18,757 bases of DNA, taken from contig JAFZQK010000043.1 in the NCBI GenBank assembly GCA_017620455.1, positions 1 to 18,757 of the forward strand. Reading direction: 5' to 3'. Shown here one piece after another: positions 6,923 to 17,579 of the stretch. The stretch is from Clostridia bacterium. Its GTDB lineage: Bacteria; Bacillota_A; Clostridia; Christensenellales; Aristaeellaceae. Each line of letters begins with the position of its first letter. Within the stretch, counting starts at the first letter, position 1. A program made the position numbers and the translations under genes. The notes beneath the pieces are model-generated. The model had not been told where the DNA came from, did not search any database, and saw only the letters and a program-made list of their open reading frames with translations.

Positions 6923-7840
6923 TCAGCGTCCGTTCAGCTTCCGGGTCCACAGCGCCTCCAGCGCCGCCAGGACCCCCAGGCCCAGCAGCATCACGCCGTA
7001 AGCGTAATACGTGATGCCCGGCACGGTGGCCAGCACCTTGCCGCCCACGGTGAATTCCACCGCCACGAACAGCCCGGCGCACAGGAGCCCCGCGAAGGCC
7101 GGCAGGAAAGCCCGCCCGAACGGCACGCCCTTTTTCATCACCCGCACGCTCAGCAGGATCAGGACCGCTTCCACCGCCACCATGCACAGCAGCTGCTCCG
7201 CCCGCACAAACTCGCTCCAGATCAGGCTCTGGTTCCGCAGGCTTTCCAGGATGATCTGCAGCAGGCACAGGTAAAACAGCGTGCGCAGGAACCGGCTTTT
7301 CCGGAACCGGAGCAGCGAAAGGAAGAACACCGCCAGGTACGCAAGCCCCGCCAGCATGAACACCGCCAGATACCATTCGCCCCATTCGTTGCCGATGGCC
7401 AGCGGGAAAAACTGAACCGCCGGGTCCTCCAGATAGCCGCCCGCCCGCAGCGTGCCCAGGAAATACTCCGCGAACCTTGCCTGAGCCGCCATCAGCGCCC
7501 CGGCGGGCGCCCAGGCGTTCAGCGCCTCCATGGGCCTGTTTCCGGTGAGGAGCGCCGCCAGCCAGGCCCCCAGGACCGCCCCCGCCACGCCGCCGTAATA
7601 GCTGGTGCAGGACAGATCCCCGCTCCATACCGTTTCCCAGAACCCGTCGTACACCACGTAATTGATCTGGATCAGGCAGTAGGCCAGCCGCGCCAGCGCG
7701 ATGCCCAGGGCCGTGGAAAGCACGCAGGTGACCGCCGAAAGCAGCCCGCGCCTTTTCAGCCCCGCCGCCAGGCAATAGTGCATCGCGGCGCAGATCAGCA
7801 CGCTGTCGGCCATCCAGAGAACATAGCTGGTATTGATCAT
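6923..7840 (-). CDS. Lgt-like (prolipoprotein diacylglyceryl transferase-like) membrane protein
   Basis: A 305-aa polytopic membrane protein, about eight hydrophobic segments. Its layout follows Lgt, which attaches diacylglycerol to lipobox cysteines: YYGGVAGAVLGAW at 81-93 corresponds to the HGG region, AQARFAEYF at 119-127 to the GR-x-GNF region (R122 kept), and LLQIILESLR at 193-202 to the YGxxRxxxExxR region, with a following AEQLL. However the usual His before GG is Tyr, and the first Arg of the last motif is Gln, so true Lgt activity is doubtful. The ATG at 7840 follows a GAGG that overlaps the upstream stop codon (7853-7851), leaving a 10-base gap. It forms an operon with the upstream secreted protein. 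It could be a divergent Lgt paralogue with another job. Confidence 0.72.
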   Translation of the reverse strand: MINTSYVLWMADSVLICAAMHYCLAAGLKRRGLLSAVTCVLSTALGIALARLAYCLIQINYVVYDGFWETVWSGDLSCTSYYGGVAGAVLGAWLAALLTGNRPMEALNAWAPAGALMAAQARFAEYFLGTLRAGGYLEDPAVQFFPLAIGNEWGEWYLAVFMLAGLAYLAVFFLSLLRFRKSRFLRTLFYLCLLQIILESLRNQSLIWSEFVRAEQLLCMVAVEAVLILLSVRVMKKGVPFGRAFLPAFAGLLCAGLFVAVEFTVGGKVLATVPGITYYAYGVMLLGLGVLAALEALWTRKLNGR

Positions 7841-7850
7841 GATTCCATCC

Positions 7851-8801
7851 TCACGGCTGATAGGCGCTGGCGAAATAAATGCAGTCGCACACCGGCCGGT
7901 CCTGCTGGCCGTTGACGTTGTTGATCCTGCGCCCCAGGAAAGCGATCTGGGCGCTGTCGCCACCGTCGAACATATAGGCGGTCTGCACCCCGCCCAGGGA
8001 AAGCACCAGCTTGGTCATATCCTGCACGCTCAGGCCAAAGTGCGCCACCGCCACGATGCGGTATTCCAGCGGCCCCAGCTGGCACAGGCAGATGCGCTGC
8101 GCCCGGTTCCAGGACTGGGTCTTGTGGGGATGCACGATGGACCGGGGATTCGCCTCCACCGCCTCGCCGTTGAGGATGATGCAGGGGCCGAAATCAAAGC
8201 CGTTAATGATCTTCTTCCCGTCCTCGGTGCACGTCAGCTGCTCCTCCGTCACAGGGGTGGAGGGGAAGGTATTGCCGTAGCCCTCCTCCGTATCCCGGTT
8301 CCCCGCCAGGATCACGTGGAAATCCCCGTCCTCGTCGATAAGCAGCAGATCGTGATACGTTTCCTGCACGCCCCGGAATACCACCCCCTGGCGCACCACC
8401 AGGGAGCCGGGATGCTCGCCGTAATAATCGCCGTCCAGGGCCACCACGGCGTTCACCCGCCGGGCCATCTGAGGCACGGACACCCGCTGGCGGCTCTTGA
8501 AGCCCTCCGGCCCACCGGCGGCGGATTCCGCCCGCATCTGAGAGGCGGAAGCGATCTTGATGTCCACCACGTAATACGTGCAGATCAGTTCATCGCTGCG
8601 CGCGGAATAATGCTCCACGTGGATGGAAGGATCGTCGTATACCTTTTTCCCCTGCTCCCATTTTTCCTGGAGCGGCAGGCCGAAGGAAAAATCCACGGGC
8701 AGCTCCACCACGGCGCCCGCTTCCGCCCCCGCCGCAGGCAGGAGCAGGACCGTCATCATCAGCGCAAGAACCAGCGTCATTCCGCAGCGTCGCATGTACA
8801 T
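7851..8801 (-). CDS. Secreted phosphodiester glycosidase (NAGPA)-domain protein
   Basis: A 316-aa exported protein with a signal peptide (residues 1 to about 26, cut near AGA|EAG). The NAGPA domain (PF09992) belongs to phosphodiester alpha-GlcNAc-ase-like proteins that act on sugar phosphodiesters. It is recognised from VNAVVALDGDYYGE (117-129), GFDFGPCIILNGE (201-213) and the core MFDGGDSAQIAF (277-288), followed by DRPVCDCIYF. The canonical DGGGSS reads DGGDS here. ATG 8801 has GAGG only 2 bases away. ATG 8795 (third codon) has better spacing of 8 bases and may be the true start. It is first in a two-gene operon with the Lgt-like protein. The substrate, perhaps a cell-wall polymer, is not known. 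Confidence 0.82.
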   Translation of the reverse strand: MYMRRCGMTLVLALMMTVLLLPAAGAEAGAVVELPVDFSFGLPLQEKWEQGKKVYDDPSIHVEHYSARSDELICTYYVVDIKIASASQMRAESAAGGPEGFKSRQRVSVPQMARRVNAVVALDGDYYGEHPGSLVVRQGVVFRGVQETYHDLLLIDEDGDFHVILAGNRDTEEGYGNTFPSTPVTEEQLTCTEDGKKIINGFDFGPCIILNGEAVEANPRSIVHPHKTQSWNRAQRICLCQLGPLEYRIVAVAHFGLSVQDMTKLVLSLGGVQTAYMFDGGDSAQIAFLGRRINNVNGQQDRPVCDCIYFASAYQP

Positions 8802-8849
8802 TTCCTCATTTCTCCCGTTCCCTTTGGGAACATGGCAGATTCAAGGAAT

Positions 8850-8878
8850 ATTTTATCATGTTTTCCGCCGCAGGTAAA
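8850..8878 (-). promoter_or_regulatory. Promoter of the NAGPA-Lgt-like operon
   Basis: On the minus strand TTTACC (8878-8873), 17 bases, then TAAAAT (8855-8850), about 50 bases upstream of the start codon. It is a reasonable but not perfect sigma-A match. Confidence 0.5.
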
Positions 8879-8986
8879 GTCATTTTCCCAATATATTGAA
8901 ATATATCTTCCGATCAGCGGACGGATCCGGCTTGCCCGCGGGCCGTTTGCGCCTCGCTGCCATATCAATCCACAGGATCAATGAAA

Positions 8987-9015
8987 TTGACTTTTCCTAT
9001 ATGCCAATATATAAT
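8987..9015 (+). promoter_or_regulatory. Promoter of the leucine-rich-repeat gene
   Basis: TTGACT (8987-8992), 17 bases, TATAAT (9010-9015): a near-consensus sigma-A promoter. It leaves a roughly 55-base leader before the ATG at 9077. It lies back to back with the minus-strand promoter at 8850-8878. Confidence 0.75.
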
Positions 9016-9076
9016 AAAATCACGATCCAGGCAAACGCCCGATACGCCCTGCGCTCATGCAAAGGAGGAAGAAAAA

Positions 9077-9901
9077 ATGAAAAGGTTCCTCGCCTGTCTG
9101 CTGTGCGTCCTGCTGCTCCCGTCCCTGTTTGCCCAGGCCGAAGAGCCGGAACAGGAAAAGTATACCAGCGGGGATTATGAATACATCCTGCTGAAGGACG
9201 GCACGGCGGAAATCACAAAATATTCAGGCGCTGCGGAAAGCCTGATCGTCCCGGCGGAAATGGACGGACACAGCGTGACCGGCATCGGGGAAAGAGCGTT
9301 TTCCGCTTGCCCCAGCCTGACCAGCGTCACGATCCCGGACGGCGTGACCGGCATCGGGGAAAGAGCGTTTTCCGTTTGCGCCAGCCTGGCCAGCGTCACG
9401 ATCCCGGACGGCGTGACCAGCATCGGGGATGGAGCGTTTTACAAATGCCACAGCCTGACGAGCATCACGATTCCGGACAGCGTAACCAGCGTCGGGAATA
9501 GGGTGTTTTACGAATGCGACTGCCTGCAGAGCATCACGATCCCGGACGGCGTGACCGGCATCGGGGATGAGGTGTTTTGTCATTGCACCAGTCTGACGAG
9601 CATCACGATCCCGGACGGCGTGACCAGCATCGGAGAATTGGCGTTTTCCGATTGCACCGGCCTGACCAGCGTCACGATCCCGGACGGCGTGACCAGCATC
9701 GGGGACGGAGCGTTTATCAGGTGCTCCGGGCTGACGGGCATCGTGATCCCGGGCAGCGTGATCAGTATTGGGAAAAGGGCGTTTCACGGCTGCCCTGACC
9801 TGACCTTCACAGTGGCACGGGACAGCTATGCAGAACAATACTGTAAGAAAAAAGGACTGGCATACGTCTATGCCGACAGCCTGGACTGGCTGAACGACTG
9901 A
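9077..9901 (+). CDS. Secreted BspA-type leucine-rich repeat protein
   Basis: A 274-aa exported protein of the BspA/LRR_5 class. Such proteins often sit at the surface and bind host or matrix partners, but no partner can be named here. A signal peptide spans residues 1-21, probably cleaved after AQA. Residues 67-250 are eight 23-residue repeats with the pattern V-T-x-I-G-x-x-A-F-x-x-C-x-x-L-T-x-x-x-I-P-D-x. The last unit is degenerate and is followed by a Tyr/Lys capping segment. There is no sortase motif, lipobox or C-terminal membrane helix, so it is probably released or held non-covalently. The ATG at 9077 has GGAGG at 9064-9068, 8 bases away. Longer open frames upstream would cover the promoter. 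It is monocistronic, with its own promoter and terminator. Confidence 0.88.
   Translation: MKRFLACLLCVLLLPSLFAQAEEPEQEKYTSGDYEYILLKDGTAEITKYSGAAESLIVPAEMDGHSVTGIGERAFSACPSLTSVTIPDGVTGIGERAFSVCASLASVTIPDGVTSIGDGAFYKCHSLTSITIPDSVTSVGNRVFYECDCLQSITIPDGVTGIGDEVFCHCTSLTSITIPDGVTSIGELAFSDCTGLTSVTIPDGVTSIGDGAFIRCSGLTGIVIPGSVISIGKRAFHGCPDLTFTVARDSYAEQYCKKKGLAYVYADSLDWLND
9275..9826 (+). repeat. Eight 69-bp in-frame tandem repeats in the LRR gene
   Basis: Units begin at 9275, 9344, 9413, 9482, 9551, 9620, 9689 and 9758, each encoding 23 residues. The segment ATCCCGGACGGCGTGACC recurs almost unchanged at unit borders, while the middle of each unit varies. Such arrays can expand or shrink by slippage or recombination. 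Confidence 0.9.
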
Positions 9902-9926
9902 CCGGACGATATCATTATTGCTATGA

Positions 9927-9966
9927 GGGAACCGTTCCTGGATGAAAAAGGGCGGTTCCCTTTTTT
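9927..9966 (+). terminator. Intrinsic terminator of the LRR gene
   Basis: GGGAACCG (9927-9934) pairs with CGGTTCCC (9953-9960) around an 18-base loop, followed by TTTTTT (9961-9966). Confidence 0.85.
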
Positions 9967-10093
9967 GCGGCGGCCTGTTTTCCTGAATTGCCGCAGAGAT
10001 GCGTCCGCCTTCACCGCTGAAGAGAAAAAAGCAGAGAATCCAAGGGCATTCCGCCGCCCGGCTGCCGGAATATGCAATATAATGAAAAAAAGG

Positions 10094-10123
10094 TTGCTAT
10101 GGCGGCGCGGGGCATGGTATAAT
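10094..10123 (+). promoter_or_regulatory. Extended -10 promoter of secA
   Basis: TTGCTA (10094-10099), 18 bases, TATAAT (10118-10123) preceded by TGG, which forms an extended -10 element. It lies 59 bases before the secA ATG. A second TATAAT at 10078-10083 has no good -35 partner. Confidence 0.75.
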
Positions 10124-10182
10124 AAAAAATGGTGCCGTGCGTTTTGCATGCCCGCACCCATTCCAAGCAAGGAGAAGCAAGC

Positions 10183-12930
<2,748 letters not shown>

Positions 12931-12987
12931 CGCGCGCCATCGGCTCTGATCAATTACGCCAAACTCTGTGAAAAAGGGGAAATCAAT

Positions 12988-14097
12988 ATGATACTTGCAC
13001 TGGAACCCTTTCTTCCCCGGCTGGATTCTCTCCGCAGCCAACTGAAGGAAATCGCCGGGGGGCTGCATATCGACGATATGGAGCGGGAGCTGCAGGAGCT
13101 GCACGAGGAAATGAACGCCGACGGCTTCTGGGATAATCTGGAGCGCTCCACCCACGTGAACCGCCGCATCGCCAATCTGGAGGGCCGCATCAAGCACTAT
13201 CAGTCCCTCCTTTCCGGCTGCGACGACGTGGAAACCATGATCGACCTGGCCAACGAGGAAAACGACGAAAGCATGGTGGAGGAAATCTCCGCCGAGCTGG
13301 AACGCCTGGAAAAGGAAACCGAGGCCCTGGCCCTGGAAACCCTCATGCGGGGCAAATACGACGACCGGGACGCGGTGCTTTCCCTCCATGCCGGAGCCGG
13401 CGGCACCGAGGCCCAGGACTGGACCCAGATGCTGTACCGCATGTATACAAGATACTGCGAGCGCATGGGCTTTACCGTGAAGCTGCTGGACCTGCTGGAC
13501 GGGGACGAGGCGGGCATCAAGTCCGTCACCTTCGAGGTCAGCGGCGATCACGCCTACGGCTACCTCCGCGGCGAAAAGGGCGTGCATAGGCTTGTGTGCA
13601 TTTCCCCCTTTGACGCCAACGCCCGGCGGCACACCTCCTTCGCCTCCCTGGACGTGGCCCCCATGCTGGAGGATGACGACAGCGAGATCGAGATCGACAT
13701 GAAGTACGTCCGGGTGGATACCTACCACTCCTCCGGCGCCGGCGGCCAGAACGTGAACAAGACCTCCTCCGCCGTCCGCATGACCTATATCAAGGACGAC
13801 GTCACCATCGTCGTCTCCTGCCAAACCGAGCGCGACCAGGTGCAGAACCGCGCCACCTGCATCAAGATGCTCAAGGCCCGCCTGCTGGAACTGCGGGAGC
13901 GCGAAAAGGAACAGGAGATGGCCGATATCAAGGGCGAAATGAAGAAGATCGAATGGGGCAGCCAGATCCGCTCCTACGTTTTCCAGCCCTACACCATGGT
14001 GAAGGATCACCGCACCGGCTTTGAATCCGGCAATATCGACGACGTGATGGACGGCAACCTGGAGGGCTTCACCACGGCGTACCTGAAGATGCAGTAA
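12988..14097 (+). CDS. prfB: Peptide chain release factor 2
   Basis: A 369-aa RF2, which recognises UGA and UAA stop codons and triggers peptide release. The tripeptide anticodon S206-P207-F208 marks it as RF2 rather than RF1, and the catalytic G252-G253-Q254 is present in GAGGQNVNK. Length and positions agree closely with E. coli RF2. Unlike many prfB genes it reads in one frame from ATG 12988 (GGGG ribosome binding site at 12976-12979), with no in-frame TGA near codon 26, so the usual autoregulatory +1 frameshift is absent. A GGGGGG run sits at 13057-13062, where the frameshift stimulator would lie. It follows secA closely. Confidence 0.97.
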   Translation: MILALEPFLPRLDSLRSQLKEIAGGLHIDDMERELQELHEEMNADGFWDNLERSTHVNRRIANLEGRIKHYQSLLSGCDDVETMIDLANEENDESMVEEISAELERLEKETEALALETLMRGKYDDRDAVLSLHAGAGGTEAQDWTQMLYRMYTRYCERMGFTVKLLDLLDGDEAGIKSVTFEVSGDHAYGYLRGEKGVHRLVCISPFDANARRHTSFASLDVAPMLEDDDSEIEIDMKYVRVDTYHSSGAGGQNVNKTSSAVRMTYIKDDVTIVVSCQTERDQVQNRATCIKMLKARLLELREREKEQEMADIKGEMKKIEWGSQIRSYVFQPYTMVKDHRTGFESGNIDDVMDGNLEGFTTAYLKMQ

Positions 14098-14107
14098 GAT
14101 CAAAAAA

Positions 14108-14162
14108 CGGGAGGGCCTTTCTTTCAGGAGAAGGAAAGGCCCTCCCGCGCCCTCCCAAAGAA
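14108..14162. repeat. Long palindromic intergenic element (copy A)
   Basis: A perfect 14-bp stem (14108-14121 with 14134-14147), extendable to 17 pairs, is followed by CGCCCTCCCAAAGAAA. It resembles copy B at 16711 in both the stem and the downstream flank. On the minus strand it is followed at once by TTTTTT (complement of 14102-14107), which makes it a textbook terminator for transcription coming from the right, although no minus-strand gene lies there. On the plus strand there is no T tail directly after it. Confidence 0.75.
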
Positions 14163-14195
14163 AGCCGCTTCACAATTTTTTCAAGAGGACCTGGC

Positions 14196-14884
14196 ATGAA
14201 AAAACTGCTGTATTTCTTCCTGGGCCTGATGGGTCTCCTTTCCCTGCTGTGCTCCATCGCCGCATCGTCCGTCACCAACGCGGCCCTGATGAAGCAGGGC
14301 TTTCTGCTCAACGCCCAGACGGACCACCTGAACGTCCCGCCCGCCCGGTACGCCGATTACGCCGCGGCGATCACGGATTACCTGAACGGCAAGACCGATC
14401 TCCCCCGCGTTCCCGCCCAGGACGGCAGCGGCAGCGTGAAGGACGCCTTCCAGGAAAAAGAAAACGCTCACCTCCGGGACGTGCGCGGCATCGTGTCCTT
14501 CCTCAAATGGGCCCGCTGGCTGGGCGGCGGCGGGACCATCGCCCTGATCGCCGCGCTGTACCTCGCCGCCAGGGATAAGCAGGCCCTGCTTTTCTCCCTG
14601 GTGCGGGGCTTCGCTCTGGCGGCCGCTTTCCTGCTGGCCGTGTTCACCGCCCTGGCGGTCTGGGGCGCCGTCAATTTCGACGGCCTGTTCTGGACCTTCC
14701 ATAAAGTCTTTTTCACCAACGATTTCTGGCTCCTCAACCCCAGGACGGACCTGCTCATGGCCCTGATGCCCCTGTCTTTTTTCACCTGGTACGCCGGGGA
14801 AATGATCAAATCCATGCTGCCGGTGCTGGGGCTGATGCTGCTGTTGATCGTCGCATTTTTGAAAAAGCCGAAGGAAAAGAAGCA

Positions 14885-14888
<4 letters not shown>
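14196..14888 (+). CDS. DUF1461 / TIGR01906 family integral membrane protein
   Basis: A 230-aa membrane protein of unknown function matching the TIGR01906 pattern found in Clostridia and lactobacilli. Four or five hydrophobic segments are visible: residues about 5-25, 108-125, 132-155, 185-195 and 205-222. An extracytoplasmic stretch (about 30-95) contains F-x-E-K-E-N-A-H-L-R-D-V, and a conserved FHKVFFTNDFW segment lies near 167-177. The ATG at 14196 has GAGG 7 bases upstream. Its stop overlaps the tsaD start as ATGA, so translation is coupled. No promoter is evident in the 98 bases before it, so it may be read from secA-prfB. Confidence 0.82.
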
Positions 14889-15946
<1,058 letters not shown>

Positions 15947-15959
15947 AGGAGCAAAAGCA

Positions 15960-16691
15960 ATGAGCAGATTAGGAGATCTGATCCGCCTGGAGCGCACCCG
16001 CCAGGGGCTGACGCACAAGCAGGTGGCGAGAAAATGCGGGGTCAGCGACAAATACCTGATGGAGGTGGAGGCCGGCACCCGGATCATCGCGGACGATCAG
16101 GCCCGCCGGATCCTGAAAACCATGGGCATGACCGAGCACACCGAGGCGGACTTCACCCTGGACGACATCGCCGCCACGGTGGACCTGCAGTCCGCCGTGC
16201 CCCGCATCCAGCAGGCCGCCGAGAAGAAAAAGGCCGAGGCCGAGAAAAAGCCCGCCCCCGTGGCGGAAACCGATCCCGGCGTCAGCGGCTCCATCTGGCT
16301 GGACGCCCTCTCCGGCGTGCTCAAGCACGTGCCGGTGTACAACGCCGTGATGAAGGAGGTGGGCCACCGGCTGCTGCCTATCACCAACGGCAAGATCGAA
16401 GGCGCGTCCCCGGACAAGGTGTTTTATTTCATGGCGCCGGACAACGCCCTGCGCGGCTTCCGCGTCCAGCGGGGGGATCTTTTGCTGGTGGTGCCCGCCC
16501 AGGCCGCCGTGGACGGGGCCATCATGCTGCTGCAGACGCCCCTGGGCCGGGTGCTGCGCAAGGTCAAGCGCGTCAACGATTACCAGGCCATGCTGCAGAA
16601 ATACGACGAGGCCTTTGAAAGCGAGATCAGAAATTTCAACGAGCTCACCTTCGTGGGCCGCTGCGTGCGGTTGGAAGCCGAGCTGACGTAA
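15960..16691 (+). CDS. HTH (XRE) protein with S24/LexA-like C-terminal half lacking the catalytic serine
   Basis: A 243-aa protein. Residues about 5-58 form a Cro/C1-type helix-turn-helix (LIRLERTRQGLTHKQVA, then GVSDKYLMEVEAG). A charged Lys/Glu/Ala-rich linker spans about 85-105. The C-terminal region from about 150 resembles the beta-rich S24 peptidase fold of LexA/CI repressors: the GD-S-M region reads APD161-N162-A163-LRGFRVQRGDLLLVV, and the Lys region reads GRVLRKVKRV. The nucleophilic Ser is replaced, so self-cleavage is not expected. AAGGAG lies 8 bases before ATG 15960, directly after the tsaD stop codon, so it is cotranscribed with tsaD. It may be a DNA- or ligand-binding regulator; the target is not known. 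The S24 link is my reading of motifs, not a search. Confidence 0.72.
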   Translation: MSRLGDLIRLERTRQGLTHKQVARKCGVSDKYLMEVEAGTRIIADDQARRILKTMGMTEHTEADFTLDDIAATVDLQSAVPRIQQAAEKKKAEAEKKPAPVAETDPGVSGSIWLDALSGVLKHVPVYNAVMKEVGHRLLPITNGKIEGASPDKVFYFMAPDNALRGFRVQRGDLLLVVPAQAAVDGAIMLLQTPLGRVLRKVKRVNDYQAMLQKYDEAFESEIRNFNELTFVGRCVRLEAELT

Positions 16692-16710
16692 GGGGAACGA
16701 AAAAATTAAG

Positions 16711-16765
16711 GCGGGGGACCTTTCTTTTGAAAAAGAAAGGTCCCCCGCGCCCCTCCAAAGAAAAC
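16711..16765. repeat. Long palindromic intergenic element (copy B)
   Basis: A perfect 17-bp stem (16711-16727 with 16732-16748) has the tetraloop TGAA and is followed by CGCCCCTCCAAAGAAAA-type flank. Compared with copy A the stem bases differ in paired fashion (GGGCC/GGCCC versus GGACC/GGTCC). Read on the minus strand it is followed by CTTAATTTTTTC, so it could terminate the minus-strand gene ending at 16843. Confidence 0.75.
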
Positions 16766-16811
16766 TGATTCGGGATGGGAAAGGAAAAAACAGCCGGCTT
16801 GTTTCCCCGCG

Positions 16812-16844
16812 CCCCCTTTCCGGGATACGGACAGGGGTTTTTTT
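16812..16844 (+). terminator. Intrinsic terminator of the tsaD/HTH transcript
   Basis: CCCCT (16813-16817) pairs with AGGGG (16833-16837). After one mismatch, TCCG pairs with CGGA around GGATA, and seven T residues follow (16838-16844). The T tract runs into the complement of the stop codon of the convergent gene ending at 16843. Confidence 0.8.
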
Positions 16845-17172
16845 ATTCTTCCAAATACACCGCTGCCCAGCCCACATATCCGCCGTCCTGAGGCGCCACC
16901 AGGATCGATACGTCGTTCGGGCTTGCCTTTCGCCGGATCAGCACGCATTCAAACGCGAACGGGTATTCTTCCGATTGCTTCACGCCGGACAAAAAATCAC
17001 GTTCCACCGTCATGTCCTCACAGAAATTTTCATAATCGATATCTCTCAGCTCCACCTTTTTTACGATCACATAGGGCCTTTCGCTGTCCGCATACGGACG
17101 AAGCAGATCGCGCAGTCTGCGCGGCCTTTCCATAAAGAATGCAAATTCCTGTTTTTGTTTCTTTTTCTTCAT
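16843..17172 (-). CDS. Small protein of unknown function, Lys-rich N-terminus
   Basis: A 109-aa soluble protein I cannot name. It starts with a Lys-rich stretch (MKKKKQKQEFAFF), then RPYADSERPYVIVKKVELRDIDYENFCEDM, and ends in SILVAPQDGGYVGWAAVYLEE. The order (basic start, a V-x-L-x-x-x-x-Y/F acidic helix, a strand with SILV, an aromatic end) loosely recalls DUF6329-type small proteins of Clostridia, a weak guess. The ATG at 17172 has GAGG 8 bases upstream, and a strong promoter lies at 17258-17287. Base composition is more AT-rich than in the neighbours. It is divergent from the small HTH gene at 17315, which may regulate it. Confidence 0.7.
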   Translation of the reverse strand: MKKKKQKQEFAFFMERPRRLRDLLRPYADSERPYVIVKKVELRDIDYENFCEDMTVERDFLSGVKQSEEYPFAFECVLIRRKASPNDVSILVAPQDGGYVGWAAVYLEE

Positions 17173-17241
17173 TCCTTCATCCTCTTTTCTTTTGTTTCCT
17201 ACTGTTTACTTCTTACTATTGCTTTTTTACTGTTATTTTCT

Positions 17242-17274
17242 TATAACTTATAAAGCTATCATATCAAAGTTATA
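17242..17274. promoter_or_regulatory. Candidate operator: inverted repeat TATAACTT-N17-AAGTTATA
   Basis: TATAACTT (17242-17249) and AAGTTATA (17267-17274) are exact reverse complements spaced by 17 bases. The repeat spans the -10 of the minus-strand promoter and the putative -10 of the plus-strand one. The position suits a repressor such as the 74-aa HTH protein encoded next door. This rests on sequence symmetry alone in an AT-rich stretch. Confidence 0.4.
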
Positions 17275-17276
17275 CT
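17248..17276 (+). promoter_or_regulatory. Possible weak promoter of the 74-aa HTH gene
   Basis: TATACT at 17271-17276 could be a -10, with the poor -35 TTATAA 17 bases upstream. It overlaps the minus-strand promoter, so the two may compete. Confidence 0.3.
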
Positions 17277-17287
17277 TAATTTGTCAA
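17258..17287 (-). promoter_or_regulatory. Promoter of the 109-aa gene
   Basis: On the minus strand a perfect TTGACA (17287-17282), 18 bases, then TATGAT (17263-17258). It gives a leader of roughly 80 bases before the ATG at 17172. Confidence 0.65.
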
Positions 17288-17314
17288 CTGATACGTCAGG
17301 ATGGTGGATTAAGG

Positions 17315-17539
17315 ATGAATCAATTTGGTACGATCAAGTTCCACGTCAATGAATTGATTGAAAAGAAAGGCATCAGCAAAAGCAAGCTTTGTCAGCGCGC
17401 AGAAGTGCAGCACACGCAACTAAACAACTATTGCAAAGGCGTCGTTACCCGCCTGGATACGGATGTTTTGGCCCGGCTGTGCACGGTGCTGGAATGCCGG
17501 ATCGGGGATTTGCTGGAATTTGTGCCGCCGGAAAAATAA
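17315..17539 (+). CDS. Small Cro/C1-type helix-turn-helix regulator
   Basis: A 74-aa protein consisting of one XRE-type helix-turn-helix: FHVNELIEKKGISKSKLCQRAEV, a recognition-helix region with QLNNYCKG, then LDTDVLARLCTVLECRIGDLLEFVP, the usual end of the HTH_26/YozG-like group. Proteins of this size normally act as dimeric repressors. The ATG at 17315 is preceded by GGTGG at 17303-17307 with 7-base spacing. A longer open frame from 17192 would cover the promoter region and encode an odd hydrophobic stretch, so it is rejected. It is divergent from the 109-aa gene and ends just before the thrS promoter. Confidence 0.85.
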   Translation: MNQFGTIKFHVNELIEKKGISKSKLCQRAEVQHTQLNNYCKGVVTRLDTDVLARLCTVLECRIGDLLEFVPPEK

Positions 17540-17543
17540 GGCC

Positions 17544-17573
17544 TTGACACACCGTCTCCGCTGGGCGTATAAT
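17544..17573 (+). promoter_or_regulatory. Promoter of the thrS leader
   Basis: Consensus TTGACA (17544-17549), 18 bases, consensus TATAAT (17568-17573), immediately after the HTH gene. Transcription would begin near 17580 and run into the T-box. Confidence 0.85.
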
Positions 17574-17579
17574 ATCAGC

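Noticed and set aside
9275..9826. CRISPR-like periodic array
   Set aside because: The 69-bp period is in frame, lacks distinct repeat/spacer structure, and codes for a clear leucine-rich repeat protein.
9224..9838. 204-codon minus-strand repeat protein opposite the LRR gene
   Set aside because: The repeats are only the reverse reading of the 69-bp array. The plus frame has the signal peptide, ribosome binding site and promoter.
13045..13080. Programmed +1 frameshift in prfB
   Set aside because: No TGA or other stop occurs near codon 26, and the frame is continuous from ATG to the GGQ domain.
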